Below, piece by piece: positions 35,430 through 47,370 of a stretch of 64,000 bases of DNA. The DNA lies in NCBI GenBank assembly GCA_034008185.1, contig CM067082.1, forward strand, positions 100,869,311 through 100,933,310, read 5' to 3'. The stretch's first letter is position 1, and each line of letters begins with the position of its first letter. Under the pieces are notes generated by a model, which did not search any database, was not told the origin of the DNA, and worked only from the letters and a program-made list of their open reading frames with translations. The stretch comes from Gorsachius magnificus (lineage: Eukaryota; Chordata; Aves; Pelecaniformes; Ardeidae). A program made the position numbers and the translations under genes.

Positions 35430-35815
35430 TGTCACGGTTTAACTGCAGCCAGCAACTGAGCCCCACACAGCCTCTTGCTCGCTCCCCCGCAGTGGGATGG
35501 GGGGCAGGATCGGAAGAGTAAAAGCAACAAAACTCGTGGGCTGAGATAAAGACAGTCTAATAGGTAAAGCAAAAACCGCAGGAGATTATAGTTGTGCTTT
35601 GAAGCATTCAGTGTGTGTCACTCCTAACTCACCAACTGAGAGGAATCACAGTCCTGGGCTGTATCCCGAAACCTTAGCCATTTTATTCCAGAGTGGTTAC
35701 AGAAACAAAAAACACGGGAGAGGCGTGTCTCTCCTTCTCCGCCAGCTACTATTTCCAGTTACCCTCCCCTTGACCCATCCCATTCACCTAAGCTATTCAC
35801 AAGTAATATGCTGTT
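35430..35815 (-). repeat. ERVL-type LTR, minus strand; outer boundary uncertain
   Basis: The plus strand starts TGTCACGGTTTAACTGCAGC and continues with CAGTGGGATGGGGGG. It then runs through AAACTCGTGGGCTGAGATAA and GACAGTCTAATAGGTAAAGC. The first ~95 bp is the reverse complement of the LTR end at 4145-4240, so this is the U5 end of a related LTR pointing left. A complement of AATAAA lies at 35682-35687, a fitting R-region signal. I cannot place the U3 end: sequence up to about 35815 is plausible LTR, and no TATA box was found. The first 150 bp is the confident part. Confidence 0.75.
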
Positions 35816-38800
35816 GATGTTGTCTTGATGTTTTCTACTGCGAGCTCAAGTGACAGTACATCTTCTTTTAGGTAGCCCAAAACGAGCAGTTTTCCAGGCC
35901 CCTGCTATGCTCTGACCTACTGAGCTGTGGCCCTTGTCGATCTAGGGGCCTCAGTGCCCTTATTTCTCAGGATGTGAATATTCAGGAAATACCTCATCTC
36001 TCACAATCTGTACCCCTGACTTGATCATCTCACCCATTCTGTCCTTGTCACTTATCTGCTCTCCTAAATCCTTTCTTGACTCCCACATACTTTGATCTCC
36101 TGCCCCGTCCAGCAAGCATCCATATATCTACTGTGTTTGGTTTTTAATGGGTTGAGCAACCTCTAGATTTTTTATCAGCTTTAGATCATGTTTTTTCCAA
36201 ATAAAATGGAACAGTTGGCAGAACTGTGCTTTATTTATTTGTTTGTTTGTTCCACTTCCTGCCAAGAGTGACACAGGTTGGGTGTAGGTGAGGTTCAAGA
36301 GGTTCTGCATGTCCCCTTGAGATACCAGCTCACATGAAAAACTGTCAGGATAAATGTTAGCAGTGCAGTCAGGTAATCCATCTGTTTTCTAAGTGTTGAG
36401 CAGGTGCCGGTTTAGGGAGCTATGCTCTGGGTTATTTCTGTTAAGCCCTTAAGTTAATTACTCTTATCAAGTTTCCTTCACCAAAAAGAGAGCATGTGAC
36501 AAGCTTGGGAAGGAGTATCAAGTCATTAGGACTGTCTGAACAAGTTCAGAGCTGCGGTTTGATTTCAGAAAGGTCTGTTCAAACCTAACAAACTTAAAGA
36601 AAGCTCTTCTCTGTTTTGGGGAGAGGGCAACTGTATGTATATGTGGCTCAAAGACCACAAAACCAAATCACTCAGCATGCACCTCTGATCCTTATCACCC
36701 TAGAAGGTAAAGAAAGTTTCAGGACAGTTTGGATAACTAGTTTCCAGAGCTTTTAGAGAAGCACCCCTGAATATCACAAAACTAGGGCTTGATTCTAATT
36801 GCAAGAAAATTGCATCACATAAGCCAAAAAAAATTGTCTTTTTTATTTTCCAGTAAGTTTGAATAAAACCCTTCAATTCCCTACCCCTGCTCCCCTGAAT
36901 GTTACATAGTAGTTGGATAGGCTTCATACTGCTCTGTGTGGAAGGGTGGAAACTGAAAGAACAGCACTGGAAAGATGATTAACTGAACACTTGATCAGAA
37001 AACTCACTCATTTTTTGAGGGAGGTGTAAGAGATGCTAATTTTAGAAGTGCCAAGAGTTATGGGTGGGCAGCAGAAAACCATGAAGAAAAAATAAACCAA
37101 CAGAAAACCATTTGATAAATAACTGACATAATGCATTGACGAATAACTTGGAAAATATGTTTAGTTTAAGCTTAGTTCTTGTTTAAAAAGTGATTATTTT
37201 GGTGATTTGGCATCTGATGAATTAGGAGAGCTCACTTGACTAACATCTTGAGCCAAGTGGCTGGCAGGTGAGAGAGATGAGACAGGACTGCCCTAGACTG
37301 CAGAGTGACTCTGCGTAGAAATAGTATTTGAAATGTGTGAAGTTTTATTTGGCTGCTGTGCATAGCTGTGCCTTGTTGACTGTACAAACTTGGTCAAGAT
37401 GGGTGTCTGTAGATGGGCAGAATTTCAGAGGTCATGTTCCTGTTTAGAACAAGGCCATTATCTCAATTTCTGGTGAAATGCTAAAAACAAATAGTCTAGT
37501 AGATGTCAAATGTTAGGTACCTGAGATCAGGAAATGAGTCTCAGCAACAGCTGGAACAGGTTACTTAAAGGTGAGAGACCTCCAGGTTGTCTCTCCACCA
37601 CATTTGTCAAAATGCCCTTGCACAAAGCCTAAAGAACGGGTCCTCCTCCAAGATATTGCCTATTTTAAAACAGTATCTTCTAATTGGACAGAGCTGATTT
37701 CTGTCCTATCTGCTGGCTGTGCTGATGGGAAGTGCATTTTTCCTGCTACTGACAGTCGGCAGCTCTCTTGCAAACCACTGACTACCAAATTCTAACCAGC
37801 TCCATGTGGCAAATCTGCAAAACCAGTGATGGTGCACAAGTTCTTCTAAGGCCACCACTCAGTCTGCAGCACCTCATGACAGGTGGCCAGACAGAAGGAC
37901 CTGGCTCTTGGACAGCAGTTCAGAGGCCTGGCAGCAAGAAGAAAGAGTGCTGCTCGCAAACTTTCTTGTCTCAGAATTACAGTATCCCAGAACATTATTT
38001 TAACAGTCACTTTTCAACACTGTGGCTTTGTTGCTTCTGGCCTCCATTGCCAAGCTTGGTGTTTTGGTTTTGTTTCTTTTCAAGGCATATAGAGAGAATG
38101 CACCTGCACTGCCAAGCACTAGGAAGGCTCAAAATACGGTTGGGGAGAGCCCAGCTCATGTGTATCCATGCATAACCCCCAAATGGAAAAATGATGTACT
38201 AGACAGTGTGCGTGAAATACCAGACCTCCCTCCAGGGCTGTCAGTGTGGTTCCAATCCTGTCAATGTCTTCAGAAACCAGAGCCATCACAAATGCCCCAT
38301 TAGTCAAGGGTTAGCTGGTCCCACAGCTGTCACTGTGAGTACCCTGTCCTGGGCTCTATCTACAAAGGATTCACTTGCCAACATGAGTGTTTCATAGAGA
38401 AGGGGACAGTGGGGTGGCAGGACCATCTGCTTAGTTTCAAAGGACCAAATCAGGTCCAGAAAGTAATTACAAGCGTGTTATGGGGAAGATGTAGCACAGG
38501 GCCATTTTGCAAACCCCTTGAGAGAATGGACCAAGCTGTGCTTGTAGTTAGGCTGAAATTAACTGTGAAGAGCTTTATCTTCAATGATGACACTCTGAGG
38601 TTACACTGTCTGAAAAAACATAAATGTAACTTCAATTTCTACAATATTTTGTGGTCACATAGAAGATACCCTTTTCTGTATGTGTATATAAAGCTATACA
38701 AAACCTTCACAACAAAAATCAAATGTACAAACTTACATTATAGAGCCATGGAAATTAAAGCCTGGATATTCAAAACTGGGTGTCAAAAATCAGAATCATA

Positions 38801-41800
38801 AAACAGAAGCCAGACTTTCAAAAATGCTGAGCCACTCACTGAAGTCAGTGGTTGAGCTTGGGACTTTTGCTTCCTCAAGTTCACACCTCTGATTTATATA
38901 CTGAAAGACGTTTTCCTCAATTTCAATCTAAATCTCAGTGGTTTCATGGGGAATGTGCTCACTCAGTGACACTTACAGTTCTAATCCTATAGCTCATACC
39001 CCTCTTGAAGCTATGGGAAACCTGGAATAATAATAAAAACCACCAAATACTGAAGTTAGACTTTTCTCATGGGTGTCATTCTCACAAAAGAATAGAAGCA
39101 GAAAAAGAAGAAAACAAAATTTGAGTGAGTAATTGTTTTGCTAAAGATATACTTCTTGTTTCTTTGGGAAGGTCCTTCCTTTCAAAAACCTAAACATTTT
39201 ACTTTTTGACAAAAACAGTATATATAACTTTTAAAGACATTTAATTTTAAAAGCTCCAAAAGAAAATGATTCAAGTTTTGCTGAATTCTTCATAGCAGAT
39301 AAACTTTATGCTCTCATCCACATGCGCCTATTTGCCTGATCTCTATAAAAGACAACAGAAGTAGACTTTTATGCTCTACACTAACATTCTGGTGTATAAG
39401 TAGTATTCTCTATCCCATATAAAATACACAGTCAGGTTCTTTTACATAACTTCCTTGGGTTTTATAGCTTGTAAGCCTCAACTGAAGACAGTAGACACTA
39501 TTTTGTTTTGAGTTGCTATAAATTTTGACATTTGTCTAAGGGGATAATTCATGTAGTGCTGTAGGACTGTTGTTTGAATTCCAGAAGGAAAAATGTCTTG
39601 TTTTGAAAGAAAAGCTTGTTTAAAATCACAAATCTCATATGAGAATCCAGATAATAAAGCCAAATAAGGGAACAAAAACAATTCTTACAAGGCAGACCTC
39701 TAAGCTTTGAAATTGCCTGATGTATGAGCTGTCAGAAATCCAAAGTTCACCATGTGCAGAGAAATGTTTTGCAAAATCCCTAAGTTAGGGCTTTCTTGGC
39801 AGGATGTATTTCCTGAGCAGCATTTTGAAAAATTTAAGTGCTTAAAATTGTAAAAAGCTTTCAAAATGGTGCCTTTCTGCAGTAGAAGTAGAAATGCCTT
39901 GTTAGGGCCTCTTTTCAGCATTTTGCTGGTGTAATCACTATTTCTTTGCCATTTCTAGAGCTAACAAAGACATGTATCCTTTTGGTTCAGCTGCGATATG
40001 TGAACTTCCTAAAGATTTTTGTGTGTCAAAATTACTGCATATTTAGGAGGTAGAATACAGCATCTGAAACCTTTGGTGGAAGGCCACACTAGATCCATCA
40101 CTAGAGAGGTGGATCACTGGTGCTAGTTATTTGGTATGGCAGGCTAACATGAGTGGTGACTGACTTACAGTATTGTGAGAAACAGTTACAGGTTTTAAGG
40201 CTCTATGTCCAAATGCACTGAAGACACCTTCAGGTTTTGCTAATACCATTTATTTGTGTGGTAGGTTCAGACCAAGCCAGTAGGATGTCAAGCATGAATA
40301 ATACTTTAAACCAAATCCTGTATCTTAAGTCAACTTCTGATTAGAGCATTGCTTTAACAGGATCCAGAACATTAATGACAAACACCTTTGGTCTGACTGT
40401 GCTTTTTCTGAACTCCTTATGGCAGTTTCCCAGGTAGGGAAGGGTTGTGGAAGAGAGAGACTGAACTTAAAAGGTTCCAGCCCACCCCAAACCTGCACTT
40501 AGATGCAGTGTGGCCAGACCTGGTCTCTGAAGATGGTTAACCCATGCTTCCCTTCACCTGCCATAAGTCTCACAGGATCACAGCCAGCTGTATGCAGATG
40601 AGAAGTGTGGGGAGCAGGGACTACAAAGAGAAAAGGCTCAGCTGGTGCCTTTTTAAAAGGAAGGGAAGAAGAGTGGTAACAGAGGAACAGGGGGAAGACC
40701 TGATGATGAAGAAGTGCTGCCCACCCATGGCTCCTTCACCATTACTTCCTCCAAGTATGTTCTGTGAGCTACTGAGGGTGTCTTGAAGCTTCATGGTAGC
40801 TTAGCTTAAGCTCTGCTTATGCAGAGATAAAGGTCCACAGCAAAAGCTATTTGATGTCTTTCTGGCAAACAGAAGATGGACTTGAGCAACATATCTCGTG
40901 GAATCCTGCACTCTGAGATGCATGTGATCTTTTCACTGGCTTAAGAAGATTTATGTATTCCAGCTCTCCAGAAAGCACAAAGCTGGCTGTTAAAAAATGG
41001 GGATACAGCTGTAGTGAGTGCAAGTTAGCTCTGTGCATAGCACCTAGTGGCTTACTCTTGTCCCTAGCTCTGTGCAAATTCTTTAGTATATCATGGGGCT
41101 AGAAGTGATGTCATGAGCAGCAACCTCATGGTTGTGTGGGCAGCTATTCCCCCTAATCCCAGGGAATGCTAGATCAAGCTTTGTCTCAGAAATAATTAAA
41201 CCTTTTGCATTCACTCCTCCCAGTGGCACGACTGTTTCAGATCCTCTCTGTTCAGCTGGTTAGAAATGTTATTTCCCAGCTGAGATGTAGTTATGGCTTG
41301 TTTATACTCAGTCTGAATTGAGCATCTAGGGGAAATCCAGGACACATGGCATATTCAGTGCCTGAGATGGACTGTAATTGCACTGATGGAGCTGCCAAGG
41401 AGCTGTGCTCAATGGACAGAGGCATGTGGAGAAGGGTGGTGCCCTTACAGTTGTGAAAGAAATATTTCTCCATATTATCAAAGCACAAGCCTGTAGCTCA
41501 GCTGGTCCCAGTGGATGGTGAGGGTAGGAAAGATTCTTGTCTTCTAAGCCAAACTTACAAAACTTCCAAACATCTTTTGCCTCTTGAGTTCAAGTAACAA
41601 TAGGCTTCGTTTTCTCAGCTTCAGCTCTGTTCACTGAAATGAGAAGTATTGATTCCCAGGGGGGAGATCGGAAGCTAAGTAAAACAAGCTGTGTACAATT
41701 ACTGCTTTCTGAAAAGCAAGAGGAGCTGGTCCAGTACAAATAATAAGGTTCAGTTCTTGATAAGATTTTTTTTCAGAGCAGCACTGAAGGGCAAACCTCA

Positions 41801-44094
41801 TAGCCCTAATTCAGCTAAATGTCTCCATGTCACATTCTGACCAAAAGAAGACTGAAAAATTTGTCTGGGAACTGCAGTTGCTTCCTCAATCCCTTTTCAA
41901 AAAAATTCTCTAAAACATAATGTTTTCTACTGCATATCATTTTTGCATGGCATTACTGGTTGCCAGAGAGGGCTTCACTGAGGATAAATAGTATATAGCA
42001 AGTCAGTGGTGTTTGAGGATCAAGCAACGCCCTGCACACACCCGTGTTTCTCCCTGCACTTGCAGAACTTGCACCTTCTTCCAGGTTTGCAAGTTTTGCA
42101 TCTCTTCCAGCATTCCTGCTCCAGCTCCCTGTTCTGCACACAAAGACCATCCACTTAAGTCTGTTTAGGAGATTGTTATGACAGACGCATCAGGAAGTCT
42201 TGGCTCATTGTCCTCCTTGTTGGAGCTGTGTGCATTTCATAAAAGGACAGGTTCTCTGATGGTGTCCTACATGATTGCAGTGGTTTCCCATCCTCTCTCC
42301 AACCTCTTTTGAACTGCTGTCAATATGACAACAGGTTTCACTGTCCTTCAGGGGCTTGTGCAGCAGACAAGCTTGCAGCTGGTGTGGCCCTGCATGTGCC
42401 CGGGTGTAGTCATCACCAGTTGGGCAATTTGTGCTGTCAAGGACACAGCAGCCAGAAGACAGTGCAGATCCCACTCTGAAAGGTATGACATTGCGAGACT
42501 GAGATGTTTGGGGAGCAGGGGGGAGCCCAGTCACACAAATTAGCTTACGCTTCTGCACATGATGAGGATGTGCTATTGTGATGTCAAATATGCTCTTTAC
42601 CATTTTCCAGGATGGTTCCAAGTCTCTGTGTCCTGCTCTTTCTCTCTCTTCCCCCTGGGCAGCCAAGACAGCAGTAGCAGCATGCCGTATTTCTTTGTAA
42701 ATGGCAGCCAGGCTAAGAAACAGGCTGTCTCTTTCTCAGAGGCAAATGTATTTGTTCTTCTCACACTGCCCATCTCTGCAGGCATTGTTTCAGGACTTGC
42801 AGGCTGTCTGTGAGCTGGGATCCATCTGAGAGACTGTACTCAGCCTGCCACTCTGGTGGAGCCGTTCATTTTGGACATTTGCAAGGTGTCCTCTGCTCTG
42901 CTGCCAGCCTCGCTCCATTCTCAGAGAGGCTGTTAATGCTGGCGGGGCTTTCAGAGTTTGAATGAGAGGTTTAAATCCAGCCCTTGCTCTCCCCTGCCTC
43001 TTACCTATTCTCCATCTATACTCTGTCAATGAGGATGGGGTCTGTCCTGAATTGTCTGGGATGGATGGATTTTAAGATGACCAGGGCTGTTTTACTGTGT
43101 CTGAGGCTCTGTGATTTTAATAATTGCTGCCCAACATCCTTGTAATTTTGAGAAAAAAAAAAAGGGGGGGGGATGGGGGGTGTCCTTGAAGTACTGTTAG
43201 TGTTTGAAGTTAAATCATGCAGCTCTACAATTGTCAAAACACACATCTGTGTTTACTGAGTATCTTACATCTTTAGTGCAGTTTTTAAAAAGTCTCTTCC
43301 TCCAGTCAAGCTGTCAGGGATAATTTCAACACACATTCAGAGTCCTAGATGAAAATACTGCTGGTGAATAATGCCTCTCTCAGAGCCTATGATGGATAGC
43401 AAGTTAAACTGAGTAATTAGATTAAACTTTGTATGACACTACTTACTATTTTGTTGCTTACTTGTGGCATCTTTTTTTTTTTAAAAAAACCCCCACTTGT
43501 TAGTGTATTTATTAGGCTTTTGAAAATAAATGAAGCAAACTCTGAAAATGCAGTAAGAGCTGTCTCATGTGAGGCAAACACTGAATAACCTGACTGCTTA
43601 CTCTGTATTCAAGGCACAGCACACACACAGAACCTTGATGCAGCTTACAGGAGCAGCAGCTTACAAGAGGATGGAATATTTTATAAGAGAGATCTAGAGA
43701 AAATGAGAAAGAGTACATGACCATGCAGTGGTTAGTGATAACTTCTCCCCTCAGCTCCACACTGAGCTTCAAAGCAAATAACTAAGCCCTCCCAGCAAAA
43801 AGAAGCATGGTTGCTGAACAAGTGAATGCCTTGGAGCCCACTGTTCCAGTTAACGTGGGTATCCTTATGTTGTATTATTTCACTGTGAGGCTTAGAGTTG
43901 TGTGTTTGTTTCTAAGAACAAGTAATTGTGATTTCAGAAATATTTGGTCATTTTTATCAGTTATTGCAATAATTATTTCATTTTTCCGATTAATCTCTAG
44001 CTCTCTCCAGCAAAGAGGAGTGAGGAACATTCCCCCCAACTTTCTGCTCTGGGTTAAAACATTTCCCTGCATCACCAGGGAAGGTGCAGCCTCA
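35816..44094. other. Long unique non-coding stretch
   Basis: More than 8 kb with no recognised gene, exon pair or transposon. Notable only for an A11-G9 run at 43153-43172 followed by G6 at 43175-43180, and a T12-A7-C5 run at about 43472-43495. The 153-codon minus-strand frame at 42205-42666 has no domain and is probably fortuitous. Confidence 0.45.
43153..43180 (+). repeat. A11-G9-AT-G6 homopolymer tract
   Basis: A purine-only run switching from A to G. G-rich, but it lacks four separable GGG runs with loops, so it is not a canonical quadruplex motif. Confidence 0.9.
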
Positions 44095-44165
44095 CAACTC
44101 TTCTGATGGAGAAGGAACTGAACCTGGTTCTCTCACACAAGACAAATTCTCAGACTGTTGAATTA
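44095..44165 (-). repeat. MIR-like SINE fragment, tentative
   Basis: GGAACTGAACCTGGTTCTCTCACAC followed by a degenerate CAGACTGTTGAATTAC end matches the order of the reverse complement of a tRNA-derived SINE head. Short and diverged. Confidence 0.3.
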
Positions 44166-47014
44166 CTATTTAAAAAGGGACCAGGAAGATCACCATCACT
44201 CCCACCATGTCCTCTTCTGCCTCTAGCTGTGCTTGATCAGAGTGAACCACAAGAAGGAGGGACTTGAGGGTGGTAGGTACGAGGTCTTGGTGGGATGTGA
44301 ACATGAGAAAATGTTGGTTGGTGACATCAGGCACTGGGGTGAGGCAGCTGAGGTGTTTTTCACGGCTAAATGAGTTACCTTGTGTCAGATGGGCTGGTAA
44401 CTGATTACCTGCAAAATATGGGATAAAATGCATGACCTTGTATCTCTTTGCTATGCCAAGGAAGACCTGCCCACTGCCAAGACAGAACAACTGAGAATAA
44501 ACTTCACCAACTTCACCATCTTTCTCCTCACACTTTCAATGGGTTATCCTAAACTTACTCACAGACAAATACTGAAATGAGTCTTATTTGCATGTAGCCT
44601 CATGAAAATTGACGTTTTGTACAGAGAAATTGCTCTTCTCCCATGTTAAGGAATTCCTTTTTTAAATTTGGGTGTTTTTTTAAACTCTTGCCAATACAAT
44701 ATATACTGTCTGTGAATCTGAAGCTACAGAATATGCCCATACTAAAGTCAGGACAGTAATCTTTTTATTCACCACAGTTTAAAAAGAAATTTCATGTAAC
44801 TCATCAGGTCCCAGCTTCCTCTCCTCTGTACTTTTACCACTAAGGCCCCAGCTTCCCCCATGCTGCTCCCTGAGCTGCAGCAGTAAAGCTGTTTGTGAGG
44901 CTGGGCCATGAACCATATTGTAAATTGATTTTTAAAAAAAGGCAGGGCAGTGGGGTGGGGGAGAACTGAAAACCACCCAGCAAGACCCGCTATTTTTTTG
45001 CCTCCTGGAACTAAAGAGAGAGTTGCGTACTCCCATACAAAGTGAATGTCCCATGGGCAGTAGAGTTGTTTCAATTCAGTGACTTTTTACAACCACCCCA
45101 GACTCACTTTGCATAGAGCACAAGAAGAAACAAGGCATTCAGGGAGTGAGGCAACAAAGAATCAGGGAGGAGGTTACAAAATCTGAAATGAAGTGTCATT
45201 GTGGGAAAATGATCAAAGTGTGCACCCAGGGAAGATAGATGTAGACTGCCTAAAACAGCTGTGCTATTTTCTGTAGGGACTTGGAGTTTTCACTGGATCT
45301 ATGTTGCAATTGTTCTTATGGTTCATGCTTTGTAAACCCATAGCTTGGTCTAACTTGTAATAGTGTGAACTTGATTAACTGCTGCTTTGGTCATTTGCTA
45401 CTTATATTAGTAATTTAAACTTGGGGTTTTCCCCCCCCCAATAAAACAGAACTGAAAAGCAACACTCCAGACTCTTCTACAATACAGATTTAATCCTGTA
45501 GATCTAAAGATCAGAACTGAATAATGAACACAGAAAATATACTTGAAGAGATTAAAAGGATTAAATAAATAGCTTTCTATAGAAATAATTTTTTAAAACC
45601 TTGTGGAATGTGATAGAAAACTGAGGTGCAGCAGTGAGTTTGTGACCATCAAAGGAGTGCAGTTCGAAGGGCTTAAGTGCATTCTGGAGGATTTTTTTAA
45701 TTGGAAATTTGCAGGTCGCCTTCCTCTCAGTGCTGAGGTCTCCTCTGCTTTCTCCTTGTCAGCTGTTGAAGGAGTGGCTCCTGTTCCCAGATTTCTGAAT
45801 GTGTTTGATTTGGGTCCCTGCTCCAATTTCCCAGCTGTTACTTGAAGGCCGTTTTGAGGTTTGGAGTATCTTCTCTGCCTCACTTGTTGAGCCCACAAAG
45901 GCCTCCAAGAAAACTAGGAGATCTGCCAAAGCATACAGGGTCAGGAGGAATCCCCAAAACCGTGCCTGTCTTTTCAGAAACAGCAAGCTTGGCAACTGAA
46001 GTCTGGTAATCCTGGGAAGCAAAGTCGTTTCTTTATCAGGGGAATCAAGAGCAGCCCCATGAATCTTTTTTGCATGGGTAGGACTTGCAGCTTGTCTCTC
46101 TCGTATCAGTGGCCCAATCTCTGCAGCGTCCAGATCACTCAGCCTGAAAAATCCTAGGCATGGCATTACACTTGCTTCCCCTCATCTCTCTCAGATCCTG
46201 CAATTGCTCCTGTCCCTGCCAGAATGTCGAATGTTTATTGGACCAAACAAAATGAAGAAAAACAGGAAGAAGAATGCAGTAATGTTGTTCTGCAGTAGGA
46301 CTTCCAATGTGTTAGACATCCAAAAACATCAGTAGATAGGTATGCCATCTTTCAGGTGACGTCTTACAGTCTGTTAGGGTTTGGGAGCTTTTTAAGCTAA
46401 AGGGTAAAAGTAGATGGATTAAAAACAATATAAAATAGTTACCATTCTCTTCACACTCAGTCATAGGATTGAGAAGACACTGATCGATGTCCAGCAGACG
46501 AATAATTTTTGGCCCTGTCCTAGGATCAAATACTGTGTTACATTGTGTTTATAGCAGGTGTGCGCGCCATATGAAGGTAGCTGTGCTGTGTCCCCCCTTG
46601 GAATGCATTTGATGGATTATTTCAGTTTCTGCTTTTGAAATTATTAGAAAAGTGAAAACATTGTTATACCTTTCTGCCTGCTGTATCATCTAGTCAGGTT
46701 CTTGCCCGAGAAATGCTGGTCTATTCGATCTACCTATGACAGTTATGAGGTGTATGCATCTTACATGTCATCTTCTCACATGCATACAGGTAGAAAAGAC
46801 TCATGGTAACCCTTATAACTGTTAGTAAACATGGACATTTTTCCTAACTTAAAACCAAAATAAAATCCATCTGCTGGCACCACTTACTTCTAACTTACTG
46901 TATGTATTCAGTCCTTACTGAAATAATGCATAAACCTTGTTGTGGAGCCTATGGAAAGGGAGTGAGGTCACTGGAAATTCAGAACAGATTCAGTCAGGAC
47001 CCGGCCCCAGTTTA
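44166..47014. other. Non-coding DNA with one isolated minus-strand open frame
   Basis: Apart from the frame at 45759-46166 described separately, nothing is recognised. A C9 run lies near 45431-45439. Confidence 0.45.
45759..46166 (-). CDS. Hypothetical 135-aa single-pass membrane protein (doubtful)
   Basis: An uninterrupted frame of 135 codons begins with an ATG that has G at -3. Residues 1-69 are polar and basic towards the end. Residues 70-92 form a plausible membrane segment (FWGFLLTLYALADLLVFLEA...). The C-terminal 43 residues are polar and Ser-rich. Positive charges (KRQAR) just before the hydrophobic run would place the N-terminus in the cytosol. No family is recognised. A second minus-strand frame (45593-45898) overlaps it. 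There is no evidence of introns, promoter or polyadenylation signal. The coherent topology is the only reason to list it; chance is quite possible. Confidence 0.18.
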   Translation of the reverse strand: MPCLGFFRLSDLDAAEIGPLIRERQAASPTHAKKIHGAALDSPDKETTLLPRITRLQLPSLLFLKRQARFWGFLLTLYALADLLVFLEAFVGSTSEAEKILQTSKRPSSNSWEIGAGTQIKHIQKSGNRSHSFNS

Positions 47015-47370
47015 CTTGGTTGGTTCACAAACTCTGGAGACCATGGTTCAAATCCATGTATAAACCACCACATGAAAGGGCAATTTTTCTTTTCCCTCTG
47101 TGAAGCTGTTCTTTCTTGTGCTCTGTGGCACCTCTTTTGGACTTCCTCTGGATGTCATTGGTGAAAATGGGGACAACTGTGTACTGGAAAGCCAGACGAG
47201 AAATTTTAATGTTTGAGGGTGATCTTAAGAACTGAGTAGGAAGCTCAGGTGGTAAACTGAGAGAAGGAAGAAGTGACCTCTATCACCCAAGCCTCTGGGA
47301 TTAAAAGTCAGGAAGCTACATGTTCTCTTGGCTCTGCCAGCTCAGACCTTTCATTTGAAGTAATGTTGGT
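47015..47370 (+). repeat. Two tRNA-SINE/MIR-like fragments, tentative
   Basis: 47026-47062 contains GAGACCATGGTTCAAATCC, like a tRNA-derived SINE B-box. 47287-47365 runs GGGATTAAAAGTCAGGAAGC...TTGGCTCTGCCAGC, resembling the MIR body. They may be one interrupted element or two. Divergence is high. Confidence 0.3.

Noticed and set aside
38830..38870. CTGAAGTCAGTGG as part of the common archosaur GAAGTCAATGG repeat
   Set aside because: Only a dozen bases match and no neighbouring part of that repeat could be aligned.
42205..42666. 153-codon minus-strand open frame
   Set aside because: No recognisable domain, Cys/His scattered without a zinc-binding pattern, overlapping frames on the other strand, and no splice or promoter context.
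35816..44094. CRISPR arrays, operons, tRNA or rRNA genes
   Set aside because: None expected in vertebrate DNA of this kind and none seen here or elsewhere in the window: no regularly spaced direct repeats, no cloverleaf with intact A and B boxes.
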